Assembly: GCA_017619375.1 (NCBI GenBank) | Contig: JAFZSL010000070.1 | Coordinates: 146,163 to 210,162 of the forward strand | Origin: Prevotella sp. | Lineage (GTDB): Bacteria; Bacteroidota; Bacteroidia; Bacteroidales; Bacteroidaceae | Reading direction: 5' to 3' | DNA: 64,000 nt | Part shown: in pieces, positions 1 through 9,371 of the stretch | How the letters are laid out: every line of letters starts with the position of its first letter | Numbering within the stretch: the first letter of the stretch is position 1 | The notes under the pieces: generated by a model | What the model was told of the DNA's origin: nothing | What the model saw: the letters and a program-made list of their open reading frames with translations, nothing else | The model's database searches: none | Made by a program: the position numbers and the translations under genes

Positions 1-866
1 CCGTCTACCTCGATGCAGGGAATGTCAAGACTATCGTAGATTTTCTTCAACAAGGGGAGGGTTTCTTTTGCGTGCGCCATGGCAAGGATGTAAGCGTAGT
101 GGCTGACGTTGGAGATACTTCCCCCATCCAGTCCGATTTGCAGGCATCTGTTCAAGTAGGTATTGATGTTGTGCAATGCTTTAAGTCGTAGTTCCGGCTC
201 ATACTTATAGGTTAATACGAGTGCGTCGAAAACAATGGGTTTCGCCAAAGGGATGTATCCTTGCTGTCCGAGGAATTCCATGAGTTTGTCCATTTGTCCT
301 TTTCCGATGTCATGCAGGATGTTGGCCCCTACGAAATCTCTTCCTTCGAGATAGATGTGGTCAAGGATGGCATAGGGTTGGCGTAATGTTTCAAGCACGT
401 CGTCGAGAAGTTCGGTAAGGTTGAAACGTGAGATGAGTCGGAAAGCGGCGAAAAGGTTCTTGAAGTTGTAATCGATATCGAAAGAGGTGAAATCGTTGCT
501 ATCATGGAGAAAGGCAAGGTATGCGTAAATGTAATGATGCAAGTCTTTTGCCACTTGCTGTCGTTCCATTTTTGTTGCCTCTTTCTCGGCTTCTTCGCAT
601 AACTCGAAGATGTCGGAGATATCTTTGAAGAGTGCCAAGGGTTGCAACCAAGGGGCGATGGGTTCCGCAAGTTTCTTGTAATCGGGCAATGAGTAGTTGA
701 ACCATTGTTCATCCATCATTTCTTCGACATCGAGCCCTCCCTCAGCGATGTCTTGTATGGCTTCTATTTGTTCTTCGCTTAGGTCGTCAAAGTCAATGCC
801 CATCTTTTTCAAGGCTTTTTGGAGAGCCTTGCCGAATGCGTTGTTGAAGAAATCTTTTTTTGACAT
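1..866 (-). CDS. hypothetical helical protein, 3' end outside window
   Basis: An open frame runs on the minus strand from an ATG at 864-866 to the left edge without a stop, giving at least 288 residues. It begins MSKKDFFNNAFGKALQKALK, has an acidic stretch near residues 25-50, and continues as alternating amphipathic helices that resemble HEAT/TPR-type repeats. No signal peptide, membrane segment or catalytic motif is visible. I do not recognise the family; a loose resemblance to DUF1186-type helical proteins is only an impression. A TATTTTTG element upstream (909-916, minus strand) supports the start. It is divergently oriented from ispD, with about 170 bases between the two starts. Confidence 0.75.
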   Translation of the reverse strand, partial: MSKKDFFNNAFGKALQKALKKMGIDFDDLSEEQIEAIQDIAEGGLDVEEMMDEQWFNYSLPDYKKLAEPIAPWLQPLALFKDISDIFELCEEAEKEATKMERQQVAKDLHHYIYAYLAFLHDSNDFTSFDIDYNFKNLFAAFRLISRFNLTELLDDVLETLRQPYAILDHIYLEGRDFVGANILHDIGKGQMDKLMEFLGQQGYIPLAKPIVFDALVLTYKYEPELRLKALHNINTYLNRCLQIGLDGGSISNVSHYAYILAMAHAKETLPLLKKIYDSLDIPCIEVD

Positions 867-908
867 GTTTGGAGTTTTGGGAATGGTGTCTTGATTGTAT
901 TTTCAAGG

Positions 909-942
909 CAAAAATAGTCAAAAAAAGATGAACTTCCAACAA
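909..942 (-). promoter_or_regulatory. promoter for the leftmost gene
   Basis: On the minus strand TATTTTTG (909-916) fits the Bacteroidetes -7 consensus TAnnTTTG. A TTG (940-942) lies 23 bases upstream, a slightly long -33 spacing. It lies back to back with the ispD promoter. Confidence 0.5.
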
Positions 943-954
943 GTGTGCTTTTTT

Positions 955-986
955 TTTGGCAAGGTGTGTTTTTTTTCCTAATTTTG
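955..986 (+). promoter_or_regulatory. ispD promoter
   Basis: TTTG at 955-958, a 20-base spacer and TAATTTTG at 979-986 match the Bacteroidetes sigma-ABfr promoter. It lies about 48 bases before the chosen ispD ATG. Confidence 0.7.
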
Positions 987-1033
987 CAAGGGTAAAGTCA
1001 CCCTTGATGCAAGGGTGCAAATCATTGACAACC

Positions 1034-1735
1034 ATGAATATCGCTATAGTTCTTGCGGGAGGGAGTGGCTCCCGCCTGGGGGGAGGAAAACCCAAGCAAT
1101 TGTTGGAGGTGGCCGGAAAGACCATCTTGGAGCATACGCTCGATGTTTTCGAGACCTCCCCGTTGATTGACGAGATTGCCGTCGTCAGTCGTGCCGACTG
1201 CATCCCCGTTGTGGAGCAGTTGGTGGCCGCTGGCCATTATGCCAAGGTGGCGAAAGTGCTGGCAGGTGGGAAAGAGCGTTACGATTCGAGCCTGGCTGCC
1301 TTGGCCGCCTATTCCGACGATGCCGACAACCTGCTCTTCCATGATGCCGTGCGCCCCATGGTGAACCACCGCATCATCGCCGACTGCATCCGCGCTCTTG
1401 ACAGCTGCGAGGCCGTGGGTGTGGCGGTGCCTACGACAGACACCATCCTGGAGGTGGACGACTGTAATTGTATCGCCCATGTCCCTCCCAGACGGATGTT
1501 GCGCAATGCACAGACCCCGCAAGGTTTCAAGCGAGGTGTGATACGCCGTGCCTACGACATCGCCTTGCAGGATCCCGGCTTTGTCACCACCGACGATTGC
1601 GGCGTGGTGCTCAAATACCTTCCCGAAGTGCCTGTGCATATCGTAGAGGGGGAGAAGACCAATATCAAGGTGACCTATGCCGAAGACCTTTTCATGGTGG
1701 AGCACTTGCTTGAAACGAGGGACCTGGGTGTTTAG
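1034..1735 (+). CDS. ispD: 2-C-methyl-D-erythritol 4-phosphate cytidylyltransferase
   Basis: IspD transfers CMP from CTP to methylerythritol phosphate, the third step of the non-mevalonate isoprenoid pathway, in the cytoplasm. The 233-residue product opens with the nucleotidyltransferase loop MNIAIVLAGGSGSRLGGGKP, carries the QLLEVAGKTILEHTL segment, the HDAVRPMV motif near residue 105 and the C-terminal TDDCGVV...NIKVTYAEDL region, all typical of the family and of normal length. The frame is open further upstream, but the ATG at 1034 is chosen because it places the glycine-rich loop at the N-terminus and lies downstream of the promoter. It is probably transcribed alone; the next gene starts 126 bases later. 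Confidence 0.93.
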   Translation: MNIAIVLAGGSGSRLGGGKPKQLLEVAGKTILEHTLDVFETSPLIDEIAVVSRADCIPVVEQLVAAGHYAKVAKVLAGGKERYDSSLAALAAYSDDADNLLFHDAVRPMVNHRIIADCIRALDSCEAVGVAVPTTDTILEVDDCNCIAHVPPRRMLRNAQTPQGFKRGVIRRAYDIALQDPGFVTTDDCGVVLKYLPEVPVHIVEGEKTNIKVTYAEDLFMVEHLLETRDLGV

Positions 1736-1861
1736 GGCCTCAAGGCTGATTGTGTGTTTGTTTTTGGGTGGAGTGCATTTTTAACAAATCCTCATACAAG
1801 ATTTTCAATATCCCGGTGTTGATATGATGTATGTAAGCCATTCCGTCAGAAACATTTTCTT

Positions 1862-2986
1862 ATGAAATCAGTTGCATCCGCCATAGTCAAAACGTTTTTT
1901 GCCGTATTGTCGGCCGTTTCCTTTTCCTCGTGTGCCACCATGTTTTCCGGCACAAAGGCAGACATTTTCATCGATGGCGACGTTGGTGAGCCCGTGACCA
2001 TCAATAGCAGTGCTGGGGAATACAAGGATGTCACACTTCCCACCCTTGTTGAGGTGAATCGCCGCCATCTCGACGGGCAGCACATCCATGTCACCTCGGA
2101 GCACCATTCCTTTGATGACATCGTGCTGGAGAGAACCTTCAACGGGTGGGCCTTGGTCAGTGCGCTGGTGTATGGGACGCCCTTTTTCATAGACTTGATG
2201 ACGAACGCCGTCAGCAAGCCCAAATACGACCAGTTCTTCATCATTCCCATGGATAGTCTGGCGGCAGCCGATACCCTTCGCCGGAAAAGGCCGACGGTCA
2301 TGGTCTCCACCATGGACTCTGATACAAGAGCCAGGGTCAGGAGGAGGCAGTTGCCTATGGAATATCCAAGGCATGAGGTCAATGTTGCTGTGGGTGTAGG
2401 TTCCAATCAGGCAGACCGTTCTACGAAACATTTTGTCGACGACTTCATCCAGCCCATGCATATGGAAACGGATACGGAGTGTGGAGACATTTTTGGCGAT
2501 TCGTATATCGTAGGAAAAATTGAATACCACTATCGTCTTAACAGGAAGTGGGATATTGGCGCCATGGCCGCATGGGGCAGGTCCTCTGAAAGTTACACCG
2601 ATTATTATCATGTCGTGGAACAACACCAGCAAGACAAACCAGGCACCACCGCTGATGGCTACTTAAAATGCCGCACTTTCTCATTGGCTCCTTCGGTCAG
2701 GTACACTTGGTATGAGACACGCACCTATCGACTGTTTTCCCGTGTCTCGCTGGGTATGATGCGGCATCACCTCCAATTCGACATTGAGGGTTGGCACTAT
2801 GGCGATGAACAAAAGCCATCCCGAACCCTTGCCAGAGAAGAAAGCAGCAAGAAGACCCAATGGCGAATGGCTTACCAATTCTCACCCATAGGCATCAGTG
2901 TGGGATCTGGCCCGCTGAGGCTTGTCGTCGAAGTGGGCTATGGATGCCTCGGGGTGTACAATGTCGGCCTTGGCTTTTCCTTCTAA
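1862..2986 (+). CDS. CATMFSG-type lipoprotein with beta-rich C-terminus
   Basis: The 374-residue product has an N-terminal signal followed by SFSSCATMFSG. The lipobox cysteine and the CAT(I/M)FSG sequence are typical of small YceK/YidQ-like lipoproteins. Residues 30-110 hold a PEGA-like beta segment (FIDGDVGEPVTINSSAGEY) and a hydrophobic GWALVSALVYGTPFFIDLM stretch, as in other CATxFSG proteins. From about residue 170 to the end the pattern is alternating aromatic/polar strands ending LGFSF, resembling an outer-membrane beta-barrel, so lipoprotein and barrel-like parts appear fused. No enzyme motif is seen. It is likely lipidated and outer-membrane associated; its role is unknown. No neighbour shares an operon with it. 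Confidence 0.75.
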   Translation: MKSVASAIVKTFFAVLSAVSFSSCATMFSGTKADIFIDGDVGEPVTINSSAGEYKDVTLPTLVEVNRRHLDGQHIHVTSEHHSFDDIVLERTFNGWALVSALVYGTPFFIDLMTNAVSKPKYDQFFIIPMDSLAAADTLRRKRPTVMVSTMDSDTRARVRRRQLPMEYPRHEVNVAVGVGSNQADRSTKHFVDDFIQPMHMETDTECGDIFGDSYIVGKIEYHYRLNRKWDIGAMAAWGRSSESYTDYYHVVEQHQQDKPGTTADGYLKCRTFSLAPSVRYTWYETRTYRLFSRVSLGMMRHHLQFDIEGWHYGDEQKPSRTLAREESSKKTQWRMAYQFSPIGISVGSGPLRLVVEVGYGCLGVYNVGLGFSF

Positions 2987-3040
2987 GTTTCTCGTTGCCT
3001 TTCCTCCAAGGGTATGCAAAAAAACTTTGTCTTAATTAGG

Positions 3041-3070
3041 TTGTGGTTTGCTCTTTTTTTTCTAAATTTG
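3041..3070 (+). promoter_or_regulatory. serpin promoter
   Basis: TTG at 3041-3043, 19 bases, then TAAATTTG at 3063-3070, matching the Bacteroidetes promoter pattern 48 bases before the serpin ATG. Confidence 0.6.
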
Positions 3071-3117
3071 TCGCAAAGAAAAATGCTTTGCAAATAATCA
3101 ACAACAGTGACAGTGTT

Positions 3118-4503
3118 ATGAAGAAGATTATACTAATGGCATGCTCCATACTGATGGCTGTTTCCGTGCCAGCCCAGGAAGAAGAGCCCAAAACAATAGT
3201 CTTGACAGAGTCGGAGCGTACGTTGGTGGAGCAGAACAGCGATTTTGCCTTCAACCTGTTCCGCATGACCCGTGGCACGGATAATCACGTCATTTCGCCG
3301 CTGAGCATCACCTATGCCCTTGGCATGCTCAACAACGGAGCGGAGGGTGTAACTCGTGAGGAGATATGCCAGGTGTTGTCAGGAGGACGGCAGAAGGGCC
3401 ACGCCGACGTGGCGACGATGAACGCTTTCTGTCGCAAGATGCTGACAGAAAGCGCCTTGCTTGATGAGGATACACGTGTGGCTATTGCCAACTCCATCTT
3501 TTTCAACGGTGATAGAAATGACATCAAACTGAAAACGGCCTTCAAGGAGGCGGCTGCGGCATACTATGATGCCACGCCCATGGTACTCCACTTCAGCGAC
3601 GAGGCTACATTGGGCACCATCAACCAATGGGCCGCAGACCAAACCGATGGCATGATACAGGACCTGCTGAAACCGGAAGACTTGGAGGACCCCAACTTGG
3701 TGAGTTTCCTATTGAACGCCATCTGCTTCAAGGGCGCGTGGACGTACCAGTTTGATGAACAGTGGACGCAGAATCAGTACTTCGGCGGCGAGGGGCGCAC
3801 GGCGATGATGATGTTGCAGGACAACAACTTCCTTTATGCAGAGACCGATTCCTACCAGTCGGTCATCCTGCCCTATGGCAACGGCTCTTACGAGATGACG
3901 CTTTTCCTGCCGCGTGATGGAAGCACACTCGATGACATGTTGGCTGCCATGAACGGCACGAATTGGAATACCGCTGAATACAACATTCGCAAGGTGTATC
4001 TGAAAATACCCCGTTTGGAAACGGATACCGAGCAAGATTTGGTTGACGTCATGGCATCGCTTGGTATGGAAAACGCCTTCTTGAAATTCGATGGCCATGG
4101 CTTTCTTGACCTCTGCTATTTCGGCGACAATGAGGATGACTCCGACCAATGCTGGATAAGCATGATGAGGCAGAAAGCCCATCTGAAACTCGACGAGAAG
4201 GGCACGGAGGCCGCTGCTGCCACTGTTGTTGCCGTGGCCGACAAAATCATGCCCCAGCCAGCGACATTCATTGCCGACCATCCTTTCCTATACATCATCA
4301 GTGAGCGCAGTACGGGAGCCATCTTCTTCATCGGGCAGTACATGGGAGACATCACGACAGACCTTCCCCGACTTGCCGATAAGAACAAGAGTGTGGGCGA
4401 TGAAGCCATTTACGACCTGCAGGGCCGTAGGGTAGGAGTTGGCCATCCTTCGATGCTGGGGAAGGGCTTTTACATCGTAGGAGGGAAAAAAGTAATCAGA
4501 TAG
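3118..4503 (+). CDS. secreted serpin-family protease inhibitor with C-terminal tail
   Basis: The 461-residue product starts at the ATG at 3118 with signal peptide MKKIILMACSILMAVSVPAQ. Residues 25-415 are a complete serpin fold: NHVISPLSITYALGMLNNGA near the N-terminus, FKGAWTYQF in the core, and the hinge EKGTEAAAATVV of the reactive-centre loop, followed by FIADHPFLYIISERSTGAIFFIGQ. Hinge alanines are kept, so it may be inhibitory; the target protease cannot be read from sequence. After the serpin fold a tail of about 40 residues (AIYDLQGRRV ... GFYIVGGKKVIR) matches a C-terminal motif recurrent on Prevotella exported proteins and resembles type IX secretion sorting tails. Inferred location: cell surface or outside. 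Confidence 0.9.
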   Translation: MKKIILMACSILMAVSVPAQEEEPKTIVLTESERTLVEQNSDFAFNLFRMTRGTDNHVISPLSITYALGMLNNGAEGVTREEICQVLSGGRQKGHADVATMNAFCRKMLTESALLDEDTRVAIANSIFFNGDRNDIKLKTAFKEAAAAYYDATPMVLHFSDEATLGTINQWAADQTDGMIQDLLKPEDLEDPNLVSFLLNAICFKGAWTYQFDEQWTQNQYFGGEGRTAMMMLQDNNFLYAETDSYQSVILPYGNGSYEMTLFLPRDGSTLDDMLAAMNGTNWNTAEYNIRKVYLKIPRLETDTEQDLVDVMASLGMENAFLKFDGHGFLDLCYFGDNEDDSDQCWISMMRQKAHLKLDEKGTEAAAATVVAVADKIMPQPATFIADHPFLYIISERSTGAIFFIGQYMGDITTDLPRLADKNKSVGDEAIYDLQGRRVGVGHPSMLGKGFYIVGGKKVIR

Positions 4504-4531
4504 ATGGCTTCGAAAAGGCTTTTACCTGAAA

Positions 4532-5143
4532 ATGAACAAGACCAAACTCATACTTGTCATTACATTCGTGGTATTCACGGCTGTCACCTTCATCCATCCC
4601 CTATATCCCCGTGAGCAGTTCCTGCAGCATGCGGGAACCGTACTCTTGCTCATACCGCTCATCGTCGACATGGTGAAAGACAGGATGCCCATGTCGGCAT
4701 TTGTTGGAATACTTTTGTTCGCCATCCTCCATGTCATAGGCGCCCGCTACATTTACTCCTACGTGCCCTACAAGGAGTGGGTTGCTTCCCTGGGCATTGT
4801 AGACGGCGGATTCTTCAAGGACTCCCGCAACCATTATGACAGGTTGGTGCATTTCTGTTTCGGCGTGTTGTTGTTCCCTTATCTACAATACGCATGCAAG
4901 CGATGGCTTGACCTGAAGCCCTTGTCGGCGGTTTTTGTGGCCTGGCTGATCATACAGACGGGCAGCATGGTGTATGAACTTTTCGAATGGTTGCTCACCA
5001 TCGTCATGTCGCCAGAACAGGCAGACAATTACAACGGCCAGCAGGGTGATGTATGGGATGCCCAAAAAGACATGGTCTTGGCCATGCTGGGTTCTACGGT
5101 CATGGCTGCCTATTATTTGCTCAGGAACAAGCATAGGCGGTGA
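4532..5143 (+). CDS. YjdF-like (DUF2238) membrane protein
   Basis: The 203-residue integral membrane protein has about five or six hydrophobic segments, starting MNKTKLILVITFVVFTAVTF and ending VMAAYYLLRNKHRR. The pattern RNHYDRLVHFCFGVLLFPY, the later YELFEWLL and the QGDVWDAQKDM segment are those of the DUF2238/YjdF family. Its biochemical function is unknown. It starts 28 bases after the serpin stop, so it may be co-transcribed with it. Confidence 0.8.
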   Translation: MNKTKLILVITFVVFTAVTFIHPLYPREQFLQHAGTVLLLIPLIVDMVKDRMPMSAFVGILLFAILHVIGARYIYSYVPYKEWVASLGIVDGGFFKDSRNHYDRLVHFCFGVLLFPYLQYACKRWLDLKPLSAVFVAWLIIQTGSMVYELFEWLLTIVMSPEQADNYNGQQGDVWDAQKDMVLAMLGSTVMAAYYLLRNKHRR

Positions 5144-5209
5144 GGTGCAAAGGTGTTCAAGGAATGCACCAAGTGGACTTCATGAATAATTCCCCCTCGT
5201 GGTTTTCAT

Positions 5210-5289
5210 CATCCCGAATTAGAGAAATGGAGAATGGTTGTCCCCCAAAGGTGGATGCATGGAAATCTCAACTTCTACAATTCGGGATG
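5210..5289. repeat. spaced inverted repeat
   Basis: CATCCCGAATT (5210-5220) is exactly inverted at 5279-5289, with 58 bases between. It lies in the convergent gap between the YjdF-like gene and pnp. It could form a long hairpin or be a remnant of a repeat element; nothing else is seen in this gap before the pnp terminator. Confidence 0.4.
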
Positions 5290-5346
5290 AATTACAGAAA
5301 GTAAACGCGGGCGTCTTCGCCCGTGCTCCCAACCGCCTTGTCCTAC

Positions 5347-5385
5347 AAAAAACATCCCCACCATATATATAAAATGGTGAGGATG
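5347..5385 (-). terminator. pnp intrinsic terminator
   Basis: On the minus strand a 12-bp stem (arms 5353-5364 and 5374-5385, one mismatch) with a 9-base AT loop is followed by six T. This is a standard rho-independent terminator directly after pnp. Confidence 0.8.
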
Positions 5386-5410
5386 TATATGGATGTCAGT
5401 ATGTGGCTGC

Positions 5411-7753
5411 TTAGAAGTCCTCGCGGTCGAGGCTGTCGTTGAAGTCCTTCGGCTCGTGGTCCATCGGGTCGCGGTAGTCGTTGCGACGCTGCTTGGCGGC
5501 TGGGCGGTTGCCTCCCTGACGGTTGTTGGCACCATTAGCCATGCGGTTGCCGGCACCCTGGCGGTTGTTGCCGCGCTCGGGACGCTCGGGGCGCGGACGG
5601 CGCTCACGCTCGGCATATCCCTCGGGTTTCGGTTCCAGGACGCGGTGAGAGAGCTTGTATTTGCCGGTCTTCGGGTCGATTTCCATCAGTTTCACCTTGA
5701 TTTTGTCGCCCTCCTTGATGCCGGCGTCTTCCACCGTCTCGAGACGCTTCCACTCTATTTCAGAGATGTGGAGCAGGCCGTCCTTGCCAGGCATGATCTC
5801 CACGAAGCATCCGTAAGGCATGATGGAACGCACGGTGCCCTCGTAGACTTCTCCCACTTCGGGGATGGCCACGATGGCCTTGATCTTGGCCACGGCGGCG
5901 TCGATGCTGGCCTTGTCGGGAGCACTTACCTGCACCTTGCCCACGCCGTCTTCCTCGTCGATGGTGATGACGGTGTTGGTGTCCTCTTGCATCTGCTGGA
6001 TGATCTTTCCACCCGGGCCGATGACGGCTCCGATGAACTCCTTCGGAATCTCGAAGGCTACGATGCGCGGTACATGCGGTTTCAGTTCGGCGCGTGGCTC
6101 GGAGATGGTCTCTGTGAGTTTGCCGAGGATGTACTCGCGGCCTTCCTTGGCTTGCATGAGGGCCTTCTCGAGGATGTCGAAGCTCAGGCCGTCGCACTTG
6201 ATGTCCATCTGAGTGGCGGTGAGGCCGTCTTTTGTTCCCGTGGTCTTGAAGTCCATGTCGCCGAGGTGGTCCTCATCACCGAGGATGTCGCTCAGCACGG
6301 CGTATTTGTCCTCGCCGGGGTTCTTGATGAGTCCCATGGCGATGCCGCTCACCGGCTTCTTCATCGGCACGCCGGCGTCCATCATGGCGAGGGTGCCTGC
6401 GCAGACGGTGGCCATGGACGACGAACCGTTGCTCTCAAGGATTTCACTCACGACACGCACGGTGTAGGGGAAGTCCTCGGGTATTTGGCCTTTCAGGGCG
6501 CGCCATGCCAGGTGGCCGTGGCCGATTTCACGCCTGCCGACGGAGCGCTGGGCCTTTGCCTCGCCCGTGCAGAAGGGTGGGAAGTTATAGTGGAGGAGGA
6601 AGCGCATGTAGCTGTGGTCAAGTACGTCGTCAACGAGTTTCTCGTCGAGTTTTGTGCCGAGGGTGCAGGTGGTGAGGCTCTGTGTCTCGCCACGAGTGAA
6701 GATGGCGCTTCCGTGAGGCATGGGCAGCGGGTCGGTCTCGCACCAGATGGGGCGAATCTCCGTGGTCTTGCGGCCATCGAGACGGATGCCCTCGTCGAGG
6801 ATGCAACGGCGCATGGCGTCGCGTTCCACATCGTGGTAGTAGCGGTCCATCAGGTCGTTCTTCTCTGCCAACTCGTCCTCGTCCATGTCGGGATGTGCGG
6901 CAGCGTATGCCTCCTTGAAGTCGGTGATGATTTTCTCGAATGCCTCAGCACGGGCGTGCTTCTCCAAGGCTTGCTTGGTCACGTCGTAGGCGGGTTGGTA
7001 GAGTTCCTTGGCAATCTGCTCGCGCAGTTCCTCGTCGTTCACCTCGTGGTCGTACTCGCGCTTCACGTCGGTGCCCAACTCCTTGGACAACTCAGCCTGC
7101 AACTCGCACATGGGCTTGATGGCATCCATGGCAGCCTTCAGGGCGCCGAGCAGGTCTTGCTCGCTCACCTCTTTCATTTCGCCTTCCACCATCATGATGT
7201 TCTCGGCGGAAGCACCCACCATCAGGTCCATGTCGGCTTCCTTCATCTGCTCGAAGGTGGGGTTGATCACATACTCACCCTTCACGCGGGCGACACGCAC
7301 TTCGGAAATGGGGCATTCAAACGGTATATCTGAGCAGGCCAGGGCGGCGGATGCTGCAAAACCGGCCAATGCATCAGGCTGGTCGACACCGTCGGCGGAG
7401 AACAGGAGTATGTTCACATACACCTCGGCATGATAGTTGGACGGGAACAGCGGACGGAGCACGCGGTCCACCAATCGCGACGTGAGGATTTCGTTGTCGC
7501 CGGGCTTGCCCTCTCTGCGGGTGAAGCCGCCGGGGAAACGTCCGGCGGAGGCGTACAACTCTCGGTAGTCGACCTGTAAAGGCATGAAATCGGTTCCGGG
7601 AACTGCATCTTTTGCGGCACAAACAGTGGCGAGGAGCACGGTTTTGCCCATGCGGAGCATCACGCTCCCGTCGGCCTGCTTTGCCACTTTCCCGGTCTCA
7701 ATGCTGATGGTTCTTCCATCAGGCAATGATACTGTCTTCGTAATTACGTTCAT
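5411..7753 (-). CDS. pnp: polyribonucleotide nucleotidyltransferase (PNPase)
   Basis: PNPase degrades RNA 3' to 5' by phosphorolysis and can also polymerise. The 780-residue product has the two RNase PH-type domains (residues 1-220 and about 320-545, including FPPFCTGE and [14 protein letters not shown]), a KH domain with [12 protein letters not shown] near residue 570, and an S1 domain beginning [20 protein letters not shown] near residue 635. The C-terminus adds about 70 residues rich in Arg, Asn, Gly and Pro ([15 protein letters not shown] and onward), a disordered basic tail that then turns acidic. Such tails can increase RNA contact, but that is inference here. A TATCTTTG lies about 45 bases upstream of the ATG. 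Confidence 0.96.
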   Translation of the reverse strand: MNVITKTVSLPDGRTISIETGKVAKQADGSVMLRMGKTVLLATVCAAKDAVPGTDFMPLQVDYRELYASAGRFPGGFTRREGKPGDNEILTSRLVDRVLRPLFPSNYHAEVYVNILLFSADGVDQPDALAGFAASAALACSDIPFECPISEVRVARVKGEYVINPTFEQMKEADMDLMVGASAENIMMVEGEMKEVSEQDLLGALKAAMDAIKPMCELQAELSKELGTDVKREYDHEVNDEELREQIAKELYQPAYDVTKQALEKHARAEAFEKIITDFKEAYAAAHPDMDEDELAEKNDLMDRYYHDVERDAMRRCILDEGIRLDGRKTTEIRPIWCETDPLPMPHGSAIFTRGETQSLTTCTLGTKLDEKLVDDVLDHSYMRFLLHYNFPPFCTGEAKAQRSVGRREIGHGHLAWRALKGQIPEDFPYTVRVVSEILESNGSSSMATVCAGTLAMMDAGVPMKKPVSGIAMGLIKNPGEDKYAVLSDILGDEDHLGDMDFKTTGTKDGLTATQMDIKCDGLSFDILEKALMQAKEGREYILGKLTETISEPRAELKPHVPRIVAFEIPKEFIGAVIGPGGKIIQQMQEDTNTVITIDEEDGVGKVQVSAPDKASIDAAVAKIKAIVAIPEVGEVYEGTVRSIMPYGCFVEIMPGKDGLLHISEIEWKRLETVEDAGIKEGDKIKVKLMEIDPKTGKYKLSHRVLEPKPEGYAERERRPRPERPERGNNRQGAGNRMANGANNRQGGNRPAAKQRRNDYRDPMDHEPKDFNDSLDREDF

Positions 7754-7796
7754 CTAAAAATACTTGTCGTTTTTGTACATCAAAAAATTAATCGTG

Positions 7797-7804
7797 CAAA
7801 GATA
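7797..7804 (-). promoter_or_regulatory. pnp promoter -7 element
   Basis: TATCTTTG on the minus strand, 44 bases upstream of the pnp ATG. No clear -33 element at the usual distance. The remaining gap to 8047 shows no gene or clear hairpin. Confidence 0.5.
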
Positions 7805-8047
7805 CTCAATATTCTAACAATAAGCGAATGTTTGCCCGATTATTTTCTTTTTTTCGCAACAATGTCTCTTATCTTGCTGTAATAACTCGTTTTATCTTGG
7901 TCGTAGGCGATGAACGTCAGAGGTGGCCGCTGCTCAAGGGGATATTTTTGCTCTTGCCTTGTTTTGGTCAGTTACTGTGTCCACTTGAGAAAATGGAATG
8001 ATTCGGCATGGAGTTTTGAAACCATGTCACGAGGTTTCTCTGTAATA

Positions 8048-8458
8048 TCATGTCGTTTCTGCCATGATGTGATTCTTCTGTAAATTCAGGATGTCGTGTA
8101 TATTGCTGATGATGCTCATCATGCCGAAACTCATCAACAAGGCGAGGATGGTGGTTGAAATGACACGTGAGTTCTCGGCGAGCCATACGAGAAGGCCTGA
8201 TTGCATGTTGACGGTGAACAGTGGCATGTCGGCTGGCATGGAAAGGACGAATGCCAAGGTGATGGCTCCGCTGACGACACCCACGGCAAAGGCGATGACC
8301 ATGGCCATCTTATAGCGCCGGATGGTAGCTTCCTGGTGCTGACGGACATACTCTACAGCATCGAGCCGTCGGGTGAGTTTGGCCATGAAGTCGGCCTTGT
8401 CATCGAAATGTGGTTTCTGGGCGAGGAACAGTTCCTCAAGTGCTTGGTCTTTGCTCAT
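8048..8458 (-). CDS. small two-helix membrane protein, possible sigma regulator
   Basis: This 136-residue protein has a charged N-terminal half (MSKDQALEELFLAQKPHFDD, residues 1-50) and two membrane spans (about residues 51-72 and 98-116). Its ATG overlaps the stop of the ECF sigma gene by four bases (ATGA), so the two are translationally coupled. By position, and by a cytoplasmic N-terminus attached to a membrane anchor, it could be an anti-sigma factor, but there is no zinc-binding HxxxCxxC motif. The function is therefore inferred from context only. Confidence 0.75.
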   Translation of the reverse strand: MSKDQALEELFLAQKPHFDDKADFMAKLTRRLDAVEYVRQHQEATIRRYKMAMVIAFAVGVVSGAITLAFVLSMPADMPLFTVNMQSGLLVWLAENSRVISTTILALLMSFGMMSIISNIHDILNLQKNHIMAETT

Positions 8459-8931
8459 AACTTCAGTCTTGCTTTAAGTTTGTCACGTCCCCGCGAGAGT
8501 TGTTTCTTCACAGCATCCTCCGAGGTGTCGGTAATGGTGGCTATCTCCTTGATGTCGTAGCCATTTAGGTAATAGAGGGTGATGGCCGAACGTTCCTTTG
8601 GCGGCAGGGTGCGCAAGGCGAGATAGAGGCTTTGGTGCTCAAAACTGCTTTCTGCCGATTGGCAGCTAATGAGTTTTCGTGCTTCATCGAGGGTATCCAT
8701 TGTTCGGCAACTTGCCTTATGGTTGAGGAACGTATTGTAGGCAATCTTGAAGAGCCAAGAGCGGAAACGTCCCTTTTCCTGATATCCCGCCGACGAGAGA
8801 TAGGCCTTCACCAGCGAGTCCTGCGCCAGGTCGTCGGCATCGCTCTTGTTGCCACAGCAGAGGGCGAGCAAGAAGCCTCTCAGTGCCTCCTGCTCACGCT
8901 CCACCAGGGTTATGAATACGTCGCGTGTCAC
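8455..8931 (-). CDS. ECF-type RNA polymerase sigma factor
   Basis: The 158-residue sigma-70 family protein has region 2 around SDADDLAQDSLVKAYLSS and FRSWLFKIAYNTFLNH, and region 4 as LRTLPPKERSAITLYYLNGY followed by the helix-turn-helix DIKEIATITDTSEDAVKKQL. The size is normal for an ECF factor with no extra domain. The start is GTG at 8931, inside a GTGA overlap with the preceding gene. It is the middle gene of a three-gene coupled operon flanked by two membrane proteins. The regulon is unknown. Confidence 0.9.
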   Translation of the reverse strand: MTRDVFITLVEREQEALRGFLLALCCGNKSDADDLAQDSLVKAYLSSAGYQEKGRFRSWLFKIAYNTFLNHKASCRTMDTLDEARKLISCQSAESSFEHQSLYLALRTLPPKERSAITLYYLNGYDIKEIATITDTSEDAVKKQLSRGRDKLKARLKL

Positions 8932-9371
8932 TTGTTGCTGGCTTGTGCTGTCAGTTGCTGTTCTTCTGCCTCAATCTCCTTGGCGAGCATCTTCTTGCCA
9001 ATGAAGTAACTGATGAGGAAAGCAATGCCTATGGGCAACAGAACAATACCGATAAATCCTAAAGGACTTGTGCTATTATAAAATATACTCACATATAAAT
9101 GACTAACAATCATACCAATGCCAAGCATGGTGGCAAGGCTTCCCCACAGCAGTTTTGTGAGCAACTTCTCCTTCAGTAATCTTGGCTTGGGTGAAATCTT
9201 CTTCATCAGTTCCTCAATATCCATTTCCGGATTCTTCTCAATGGCCGCCAGCACGATTTGAGAACGTTGGTTTGTCTCATTCATCTTTTCGCGGATAATC
9301 AACCAAATGATCATGATGGGAAGTACGCATCCACAGGCAATGGGTACTAAAATCTCTACTAAATGTTCCAT
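8928..9371 (-). CDS. DUF6249-like membrane protein
   Basis: The 147-residue product has an N-terminal membrane span (ILVPIACGCVLPIMIIWLII), a cytoplasmic charged segment with LAAIEKNPEMDIEELMKK, and two further spans (about residues 74-93 and 104-125). This layout matches the DUF6249 family that commonly precedes ECF sigma genes in Bacteroides and Prevotella. It is the first gene of the operon and overlaps the sigma gene by four bases. It may sense a membrane or envelope signal; this is inference. Confidence 0.75.
   Translation of the reverse strand: MEHLVEILVPIACGCVLPIMIIWLIIREKMNETNQRSQIVLAAIEKNPEMDIEELMKKISPKPRLLKEKLLTKLLWGSLATMLGIGMIVSHLYVSIFYNSTSPLGFIGIVLLPIGIAFLISYFIGKKMLAKEIEAEEQQLTAQASNK

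Noticed and set aside
5393-7333. Long plus-strand open frame (646 codons) opposite pnp
   Set aside because: It is the antisense shadow of the pnp coding region; composition is Val/His/Leu-biased, with no start signal or domain.
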